A stretch of DNA of 29,286 bases from Gymnopilus junonius (lineage: Eukaryota > Basidiomycota > Agaricomycetes > Agaricales > Galerinaceae). The position numbers and the translations under genes are program-made. Under the pieces are notes generated by a model. The model saw only the letters and a program-made list of their open reading frames with translations, did no database searches and was not told the DNA's origin. Location of the stretch: assembly GCA_015501075.1 (NCBI GenBank), contig JADNYJ010000405.1, positions 1 to 29,286 of the forward strand, read 5' to 3'. This document shows positions 10,243-18,380 of the stretch, in pieces; within the stretch, counting starts at the first letter, position 1; each line of letters starts with the position of its first letter.

Positions 10243-12855
10243 CTGCAATGTGGAGGGATCTTATTGATCACTGCGATATCATGGCTGTTTCCCTGTTTAC
10301 TGGGGACACTGTCATAAATTTACTGAATGTGTACTCTGATGCTTTACACACAGCCATTGACCTCCTCACTAAGCAGGCCGACTTTCTCCCTATGTTTCAT
10401 TACATGGGGGGCAACTTCAACTGCCATTCGAATAAATGGGACCCTGGTGTCCCACATCATTGGACAACAGCCAACAATTTGCTGAACACAGCATCCACTC
10501 TGGGTTTGCTCCTGTCACTCCCAGTCAATCCAGGCCCTACCCATATTCCTGGGGACCCTACCCTATGAGAGTCAGTCATTGACCTCATGTTTGTTCAGCC
10601 TACCGAGGAGCTGTCCGCAGGCACTCAGTGAGGTGAACTCTGGTGTGGACCATTGGATCATATTCCTTTGGCCTGTACTATTTCTGTTGCTCTGGCAGCA
10701 CCTACTGTTCCAAGGCATTCACTGCCACCAGATCAGTTGGCTGACTTCATGTCAGCCATCATTGAGAAGCTCAAAGGTATTGATCCCTTTGCACCTATCA
10801 CTACCCTGGATCAAGTGGAAGCCATATCTTTGGGCATGGCATCTGCATTCTCAGAGGCCTGGAATGAGTTCTCTAAGGAGGTCCACATATCACGTCACTC
10901 TCGCCCTTGGTAGGATGATGCTTGTGATGCTTCTTTTGATACTTATCAGCAGGATAACTCTCGTGATAATTATAAAGTCTTCCACCATGCTGTTAAAGTG
11001 GCTAAACACAAATTATTTTATACTTGCATTGAAGAAGTTGCCACTTCAACCAAGCACCCCTGGGATCTAATGAACTGGATCCAGCAGTGCAAGTTACCAC
11101 CTTCCAAGGCTATCCAGTATAATGGACAGCCCTGCCATGATCTGCCCTCCCTCTGGGATGCCTTGCATGGCACGTACAACTCAGCCTCTGACCGACCATA
11201 TAACATTAGTGGCCTCACCTCCCTTCCTGATATAGAAGTGCAAGAGTAGACCACCTTTTCTCTGTTGGAGCTCAAAGAGGCATTGGCAGCCTGCTCTAAC
11301 AACTCGGCACTGGGTCCTGATCATATTAAATGGTCACACCTTAAGGCAATAATTCACAATGAACACTGTCTTCAGGTGTTCATCATGTTGGCTAATGCCT
11401 GCCTTCAGGTGGGCTATTGGCCAACTCATTTTAAGGCTTTGCTCTCGGTTATCATTCCCAAACTGAACAAGCCTTCTTACTCCATGCCTAAGGCATTCAG
11501 GCCAATTGTACTCCTGAACACCCTTGGCAAATTGGTTGAGAAGGTGCTCTCTAACTGCATTCAGTTCAATGCTGTAAAGCATGATATTTTTCACCCCAAC
11601 CAACTCAGTGGTGTGCATTAGCACTCCACTGAGGATGCGGGCTTGCTCCTCATGCACTTAGTGCATGTGGGGTGGACTCGTGGATTGAAGACCAGTGTAA
11701 TTGCATTTGACATTGCACAGTTCTTCCCCTCTCTCAATCATGAAATACTGATTGCCATTCTTAAGAAGCAGGGCTTCTCTCATAATGTGGTGGAATTCTT
11801 TTCATCATACCTCATTGGCTGCTCCACATCTTACTCATGGAATGGCTTCCAATCTGACCCTCAACAAGCTGATGTCAGGGTGGGGCAAGGCTCTGCTTTG
11901 TCCCTAGTTCTCTCAGCACTGTTCCTTGCACCAGTGTTGAAACTCTTCATGCAGGATGAGTTGGTTTCTGACACAACCCTGCTCTCCTACATTGACAATG
12001 GCACTCTTATAGTGCAGTCAAAGTCACTTGGTGACAACTGCATAGCCCTTAAATGGTCCTATGCTGTTATTTTCAAACTTTTCAGGAAGTTTACTCTCAC
12101 CCTTGAGCATGACAAAATGGAGCTATTCTATTTTGACTGGTCTCATTCAGACTTTAATCCCTTTCTGGATCTGGGGTATGCCCTCTACACCTGGAATAAT
12201 TGGCTGAAGCCAAACTGTTCTGGCAGTACCTGGGTTTCTTCTTTGACCAGAAGCTCACCTTCCATGAGCATGTTTGGTACTACTCCACCAAGTCCTTCAC
12301 CACCATTAAGATGATGAGGATGCTTGGCAACTCTTCTAGGGGTCTTTTCCCTATGCAAAAGCATCTGCTTTACAGGTCTTGTGTGTTGCCTATCATGACA
12401 TATGGCCTATGATTATGGTACTTCCAAGGTGCATGCTGCCAAGGGACTATCAAGCTTTTGACCAGTATGCAATGGCATGCTGCTCTGTGGATCACAGGTG
12501 CTTTCTGCACCTCCCCTATGGGTGGGATTGAGGCTCTTGCTGGCCTCATTCCCATTCACCTAGTGTTGAGATGTGCTGCTGCAGTGGGTGTACTGCGTGT
12601 GGCAGCCCTCTCAGACACACACCCAGTGCACTCTTTATTGAGTGCCCCTTATTCCAAAGGAGTGACCCCTCACCCTCGCTCTGTGGCTAATATGACTGCC
12701 TCGCAATGATCTAAAGTTTGGGGTACCGTTATGGATGTAGATGCTACACTCCATGTTGTCAGCAAGCCCCTTGAGCCTTTTGCTCCTGAAGCCTGCCCTG
12801 GATTGTGATTCTTTGAGTTACATCATGGAATTCGCTTTGATATTACTCTGGTGTC

Positions 12856-12882
12856 TTTTTTTTTTTTTTTTTTTTTTTTTTT
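12856..12882 (-). repeat. Poly-A tail of LINE-H (27 T on the + strand)
   Basis: An uninterrupted run of 27 T directly between LINE-C sequence (GGTGTC) and the 3' terminus of H (GAATCAAAGATTTATATA). The pure run is long for a copy whose body has lost most CpGs. Confidence 0.95.
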
Positions 12883-13229
12883 GAATCAAAGATTTATATA
12901 CTGGTGTGTGGTAGCAGTCCAGTCATAGAGTACATACATCCCAATAGTAAACTACCATTTAACTATGTCAGGTGCGAGACTGGCTCCCACAGGCTATCTT
13001 GGGACCACAAGACAGTGGGCCCATATTCTCATTGATGGCCTATCCCAGAAGGGGAGGCCCAACAAAGTGATGGAGGGATGCTGGTAAGCGACCCGTGAGC
13101 CCAGGACACATGCATACTAGGTAAGCCACTGAAGGGAGACCATTTCAGGAAGAGGGATTAAAGGGGTCTGTCAATAAAGTGGAAGCTCCAGAACCCTGCA
13201 TCCCACCCTCATCCCAGTGAAGCCGAAGC

Positions 13230-15788
13230 CCACCAGGCATTAGGTCTCTGTTCTGAGCATGTCCCAGCCCAACAAACCTGACCAGCAGGAAAACCACTCA
13301 TCTTGCCCCACCACATCATCCAACACCCTGAGGGGGGCAGATGAAGGCAAATGCTGTGGGATTAGCCTTCAAGAAAGATACAAGCTGATCCAGATGAACT
13401 GGATAGTTGTGTCAGTCATGCTGGGGACACAACCTGAATAAGTGATTGTGAGATTGGAGATGATGTCCGCACTCACAGCCATGAGCCTCTGGTATGTTGA
13501 AGTGAGAGTAATACTCCCCAATGGGAGCATGGTTGAGAATGGTGCAGCTGAGTCTCATAAAGAGATTCAGGTTGCCACCAGAATATTGAAGCCATGGTCT
13601 ACCTCATTTGGATCACAGTTTGAGCTGACCCCCATTGAGATCAGTGAGGGGCAAGAAGTGCCTCCCCAAATATGAAGGTCGCTGGAACTCCTTTTTCCAG
13701 CTGTCCCCCAGGTGGTCATCTGCTGCTTTACGCAGTGTGGCAAGTGAATGAGGCATATTGGGCCCCACCACGATACTAAGTCCAGTTGCCATGAGGTGAG
13801 CTTGGTGATGTATGCCCCACTTCAGAGAAGATGGGACATGATGTAGAGAGATATGGCGGTCAGGGCCTCTGGTCCACCACTCTGAAAGTGCATGAATAAC
13901 TGCCAAGGAATGGCCCTGGCCGGAATGCACAGAGGCATTGAGCAGGCTCCCCAAAACTTTGGTGGAGTCTGACAAGATAACAATGTAATCACAATCATCC
14001 AGGGAACAAGCCTGTACGATAGTGGTACAAAGGGAAAACAGCTCTACATCCTCTGCAAGAGCAGTCCCAGCCACATAATGAGATGAAAACACCTTGACAC
14101 CCTGGTGAAATACAAGTGAAGCTGCAGTAGCCTGCTTGGTCTGGTCTGTGGAATGACTTCCATCACCCACACAAACCAGCATATGCAGTTCCTGCTTCGA
14201 GGCATCCCAGAAGCAGTCTAACCAATTGCGCTGGAGTCCAACCACATCTTTGGACACCAGAGTAATGTCAAAGTGAATTCCATGATGTAACTCAAGGAAT
14301 TGCAATCCAGGGCAGGCTTCAGGAGCAAAAGGCTCAAGAGGCTCGCTGATGACATGGAGTGTGGCATCAACATCCATAATGGTACCCCGAACTTTAGATC
14401 ATTGCGAGGCAGTCATATTAGCAGCAGAGCGAGGGTGAGGGGTTGCTCCTTTGGAATGAGGGGCACTCAATAAGGAGCGCACTGGGTGTGTGTCTGAGAG
14501 GGCTGCCACACGCAGTACACCCACTGCAGCAGCACATCTCAACACTAGGTGAATGGGAATGAGGCCAGCAAGAGCCTCAATCCCACCCATAGGGGAGGTG
14601 CAGAAAGCACCTGTGATCCACAGAGCAGTATGCCATTGCATACTGGTCAAAAGCTTGATAGTCCCTTGGCAGCATGCACCTTGGAAGTACCATAATCATA
14701 GGCCATATGTCATGATAGGCAACACACAAGACCTGTAAAGCAGATGCTTTTGCATAGGGGAAAGACCCCTAGAAGAGTTGCCAAGCATCCTCATCACCTT
14801 AATGGTGGTGAAGGACTTGGTGGAGTAGTACCAAACATGCTCATAGAAGGTGAGCTTCTGGTCAAAGAAGAAACCCAGGTACCACCAGAATGGCTTGGGC
14901 TTCAGCCAGTTGTCCCAGGTATAGGGGGCATACCCCAAATCCAGGAACAGATTAAAGTCCGAATGAGAATGGTCAAAATGGAATAACTCTGTTTTGTTGT
15001 GCTCAAGGGTGAGAGTGAACTTCCTGAAAAGTTTGAAAATAACAGCATAGGACCATTTAAGGGCTATGCAGTTGTCACCAAGTGACTTTGACTGCACTAT
15101 GAGAGTGCCATCATCGACATAAGATAGCAGAGTTGTGTCAGAGACCGACTCATTCTGTATGAAAAGCTTCAGCACTGGCATGAGGAACAGTGCCGAGAGG
15201 ACTGGGGACAAGGCAGAGCCCTGCCCCACCCTGACATTGGCTTGTCGAGGGTCAGATTGAAAGCCATTCCATGAATACGATGTGGAGCAGCTGACAAGGT
15301 ATGATGAAAAGAAATTCACCACATTGTCAGAGAAGCCTTGCTTCTTCAAAATGGCAATCAATATTTCATGATTGAGTGAAGGGAAGAACTGTGCAATGTC
15401 AAAGGCAATGACACTGGTCTTCAATCCATGAGCCCACCCTGCATGCACTAGGTGCATGAGGAGCAAGCCTGCATCCTCTGTGGAGCACTGATGCACACCA
15501 CCGAGTTGGTTGGGGTGAAATATGTCGTGCTTTACAGCATCGAACTGAATGTGGTTAGAGAGCATCTTCTCAACCAATATGCCAAGGGTATTCAGGAGTA
15601 CAATGGGCCTGAATGCCTTAGGCATGGAATAAGAAGGCTTGTTCAGTTTAGGAATGATGACTGACAATAAAGCCTTAAAATGAGTTGGCCAATAACCCAC
15701 CTGAAGGCAGGCATTAGCCAACATAATGAACACCTGAAGACAGTGTTCATCATAAATAATCAATTGCCTGAAGGTGTGACCATTTAAT
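13230..15788 (-). pseudogene. LINE-H ORF2 fragment: RT, connection, RNase H, C-terminal finger (well preserved)
   Basis: Two long open stretches remain. The first (15763-14696) is RT: IIPKLNKPSYSMPK, SVIAFDIAQFFPSLNHE, VGQGSALSPVLSALFL and an intact YVDDG at 15107-15121, and it ends at TGA 14696-14698 after ITYGL. The second (14377-13613) is RNase H, with the three acidic sites visible in LVCVGDGS, LAEDVELF and VILSDST. A shorter open piece (14650-14399) covers the connection and ends with TGA after MTASQ. Further on, CECGHHLQSHNHLFRLCP near 13450 is the C-terminal CCHC finger. Both TGA codons are also in A and C. The endonuclease and the RT N-terminus are missing. The C-terminal boundary is approximate. 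Confidence 0.85.
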
Positions 15789-16247
15789 TGTTAGAAGTAG
15801 TGATCAAACACTTCTAACAATGTTCTATAAACATTAGAATAGCTTTAGAATAGACTTAGAATTAGTTTCACTTCATTTGGACACTTGTAGTTTACTAAGT
15901 TTCTGCTTTTGGTCACATTTTCTCTAGTATTTTGCGAATTACTTGGCATAGAGTTAGAATTTCGGAAAACGGATTTGAGATCTGAAATCAGGTCGATAAT
16001 CCGGTTCTAGTGATATAGGATACATGGCATTTAAAGTACGTTTGTGTTTTGACATTTTTGAATTGTCCACATTTTGGGTGTTTTGTCATGCCTCGCGGTT
16101 TTTGGGCACGTAGCTACATTAGATACTATGTTTCCTACTATGTCATGCGAAAGCAAGATACTACGAATTGAATTGAACAAGTTATAAGCATTTTGAGTTA
16201 TACTCTGTGATTCTCAGTGATTGCTGTACTTGAGCATACTAGTTGGT
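15789..16247. repeat. AT-rich LTR-like fragment between LINE-H and LINE-F
   Basis: About 460 bp that matches none of the LINE copies. It opens with TGTTAGAAGT and, 11 bases later, its exact inverse ACTTCTAACA. Such ends are typical of fungal Copia LTRs (TG…CA). Short repeated TTAGAATAG motifs follow at about 15833-15865. It has no ORF of note and keeps several CpGs, unlike its neighbours. The right end (…ACTAGTTGGTAG) does not end in CA, so this may be a truncated LTR or an unrelated spacer. Confidence 0.4.
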
Positions 16248-17972
16248 AGGTGTTCATGCAGTTAGCCAATGCCTGCCTTTGGGTGGGGTATTGGCCAACT
16301 CACTTTAAGGAGTCCTTGTCAGTGATTATTCCTAAACCCAACAAGCCCTCGTATTCCACGCCTAAGGTGTTCAGGCCCATTGTGCTTCTGAACACCCTTG
16401 GTAAACTGGTTGAAAAGATGCTTTCCAACTGTATTTAGTTTGATGCTGTTAAGCATGACATCTTTCATCCTAACCAACTCGGGGGAGTGCACCAGTGCTC
16501 CACCGAGGATGCGGGCTTGCTCCTCACACACCTGGTGCATGCAGGTTGGGCTCGCGGTTTGAAGACCAGTGTCATCGCTTTTGATGTAGCACAGTTCTTC
16601 CCATCCCTCAATCATGAAGTCCTGATTGCAATTCTCAAGAAGCAAGGCTTCCCTCCTAACATGGTGGAATTCTTTTCATCATACCTTGTTGGCCACTCCA
16701 CATCTTATGCTTGGAATGGTTTTCAATCGGACCCCCGGCAGGCTGATGTCAGGGTGGGGCAGGGCTCTGCCTTGTCCCCAGTCCTCTCGGCACTGTTCCT
16801 TGCACCAGTGCTGAAGCTTTTCATGCAGAATGAGTCAGTCTCTGACACCACTCTGCTCTCTTATGTTGATGATGGCACACTTTTTATGCAGTCCAAGACA
16901 CTTGATGACAACTGCATAACCCTGAAAAGGTCCTATGCGGTGATCTTCGAACTCTTCATGAAGTTCGCTCTCGCTCTTGAGCACAACAAAATGGAGTTAT
17001 TCCATTTTGACTGTTCTCATTCTGAGTTCAATCCGTCTATGGATCTAGGGTATGCTCCCTACACCCGAGACAAGCGTCTGACCCCCAAGCCTTTTGGTGG
17101 TACTTGGGTTTCTTTTTTGACTGGAAATTGACTTTTCACAAGCATGTCCAGTACTACTCTACCAAGTCCTTCACCACCATCAAGGTGATGAGGATGCTTG
17201 GTAACTCATCCAGGGGGCTTACGCCCTTGCAAAAGCATCTGCTTTACAGGTCTTGTGTGTTCTGATGCAACATATGGCCTCCATTGTGGTTCTTCCAAGG
17301 CACTAAGTGCCAGGGGACCATTAAGTTACTGACCAGCATGCAGTGGCATGCTGCACTCTGGATTACTGGTGTGTTTCACACCTCCCCTACAGGTGGGATT
17401 GAGGCCCTTGCCAGCCTTGTCCCCATTCACTTAGTTCTGAAACACACTGCTGCAGTAGGTGTACTGTGTATGGCGGCCCTCTCAGATACTCATCCCATGT
17501 GCTCATTGTTGAGTGCACCCTTCTCTAAAGGAGCAAGTCCTCACCCTCACTCTGCTACCTTTATGACTGCTCCTCAATACGCTAAAGTGAGGGGTACTGT
17601 TATGGATATCGATGACATGCTCCATGTTGTTAGTGAGCCTCTGGAGCCATTTGCTCCCAAAGCTTGTCCTGGCGGGCATTTCCTTGAATTACATCATGGG
17701 ATCCACTTTGATATCACTCCGGCACCCAAGGATAAGGTTGGGCTCTGGTGCAAATGGTTAGACCGCTTCTGGGAGGCCTTGAAGTGGGAACTGTCCACTC
17801 TGGTTTGTGTCGGTGATGGCAGTCACCCCACTGACCAGAGCAAGCAGGCTATGGCAGCTTTGCTTGTATTTCGCCAAGGAGTTGAGGTGCATGCATCTTG
17901 CTACATGGCTGGGAGTGCTCTTGCAGAGGATGCAGAGCTCTACTCCCTATGTACTGCAATTGTCCAGGCTTG

Positions 17973-17976
<4 letters not shown>
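16248..17976 (+). mobile_element. LINE-F: ORF2 fragment (RT to RNase H), cut by LINE-D
   Basis: Sense-strand LINE sequence from the RT N-terminal region (VFMQLANACLWVGYWPTHF) to the middle of RNase H (CTAIVQACA), where the 30-T tail of D starts. It is most similar to LINE-B (GVFHTSPTGGIEAL, LVPIHLVLK). The remainder of F is not seen on the other side of D. CpG is depleted, though less than in C. Confidence 0.85.
16248..17976 (+). pseudogene. LINE-F ORF2: RT and partial RNase H
   Basis: The RT core is open from 16487 to 17131: SVIAFDVAQFFPSLNHEV, VGQGSALSPVLSALFLAPVL, and an intact YVDDG at 16862-16876. A TAG at 16437-16439 (CAG in relatives) interrupts the N-terminal side. Near 17090 one T appears lost in a TTTT run (AAGCCTTTTGG), shifting the frame. 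From 17284 the connection and RNase H reopen: SMQWHAALWITGVFHTSP, MDIDDMLHVVSEP, LVCVGDGSHPTD and AEDAELYSL. The third RNase H acidic site (SDST in relatives) lies beyond the D insertion and is missing. Confidence 0.85.
17972..17976 (+). repeat. Possible left target-site duplication of LINE-D
   Basis: GTGCC sits directly before the D poly-T. GTGCC also sits directly after the D 5' terminus at 24332-24336. Five bases is short and could occur by chance, but both sit exactly at the predicted ends. Confidence 0.5.
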
Positions 17977-18012
<36 letters not shown>

Positions 18013-18380
18013 AAGATTTATATACCGGTGCGCGAAAGCAGTCCGGTCGCAGATGTACATACACCCAAGTAATCTACCGTTAAACTATGCCTAGTGCGAG
18101 ACTGGCTCTCGCGGGCCAACTTAGGACCACAAAACAGTGGGCCCGTACTCTCGTTGATGCCCCGACCGAAGGGAGGGGTCCAACAAAGTAATGGAAGGGC
18201 ACCGGAAGGGGGCCCGCCAGCCAAACCCGACAGCCCAGGATGCGCGCATACTGTGTTAGCCACTGAAGGCAGACCATTTCGGGTTGCCGAAGCAGGGGGT
18301 CAACACTTGTCTGTCGATAGCGCCGAAGCTCCAGAGCAAAGACCCCCACCCTCAACCCAGCAAAGCTGAAGCCCGCCAAG
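17977..18380 (-). other. LINE-D 3' UTR with poly-A tail
   Basis: 30 T (17977-18006), then the conserved 3' terminus TATATAAATCTTTGATTT (reverse), then about 370 bp that matches LINE-B at 4499-4860 but differs from the G/H type. The terminus is shared by B, D, G and H and is presumably recognised by the reverse transcriptase. Where coding ends is uncertain because of indels. Confidence 0.7.

Larger units (their letters stand above)
4108..12855 (+). mobile_element. LINE-C: near-complete Tad1/I-like LINE, lineage I, interrupted by B and G and cut off by H
   Basis: The pieces 4108-4487, 7637-9678 and 10243-12855 join into one element running 5' UTR, ORF1, endonuclease, RT, start of the RNase H region. 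The 5' end starts at TCCTTCTTTCCCACAGACC, the same bases at which LINE-D starts, so this looks like a true full-length 5' end. The 3' part (RNase H, C-terminal finger, 3' UTR) is missing: the element stops at GGTGTC 12855, where the poly-T of LINE-H begins, and does not resume in the window. CpG is strongly depleted and many codons have become stops. Confidence 0.85.
9392..12855 (+). pseudogene. LINE-C ORF2: endonuclease-RT, interrupted by LINE-G, catalytically damaged
   Basis: The start is ATGAGAGATGC, aligned with the ORF2 start of D and E. The APE endonuclease begins (SYNCNQNY, LFLQEPPW) and is split by G at 9679-10242. It resumes with HYMGGNFNCHSNKWDPG near 10410, where D and E have GGDFN, so a catalytic Asp is changed to Asn, then SVIDLMFVQPTEE. 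The RT follows: SNNSALGPDHIKWSHL (about 11310), IPKLNKPSYSMPK, SVIAFDIAQFFPSLNHE (about 11695), VGQGSALS, and then YIDNG at 11988-12002 in place of YVDDG, so a second catalytic Asp is also lost. Stops include TAG in TGGTAG near 10912, TAG at 11248, TAG near 11620, and TGA near 12411 and at 12707-12709. A frameshift lies near 12220. Confidence 0.85.
12856..15788 (-). mobile_element. LINE-H: antisense lineage I copy cutting off LINE-C
   Basis: It starts with a 27-base poly-T, then the family 3' terminus, the G-type 3' UTR, and ORF2 read upward to the RT N-terminal region, ending near the WSHL codons at 15788 where LTR-like sequence begins. Its sequence is very close to LINE-C where they overlap. 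No target duplication pairs the GGTGTC left flank with anything at the right end, so the right end has been altered after insertion. Confidence 0.88.

Noticed and set aside
15830..15866. Short TTAGAATAG repeats considered as a CRISPR-like or satellite array
   Set aside because: There are only three imperfect units without spacers, and the context is eukaryotic.
16612..16814. Small recurring ORF (QFSRSKASLLTWWNSFHH) seen near 6779, 16626, 20289 and 27082
   Set aside because: It is an alternate frame of the conserved RT core and recurs only because the RT recurs.
12856..18006. H and F considered as one inverted (twin-primed) insertion
   Set aside because: They belong to different LINE lineages, so they cannot come from a single RNA.
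17284..18072. 262-codon ORF ending in a poly-Phe run and KIYIPVRESSP
   Set aside because: It is LINE-F coding sequence reading into the antisense poly-T of LINE-D; the Phe run is the tail, not a fusion protein.
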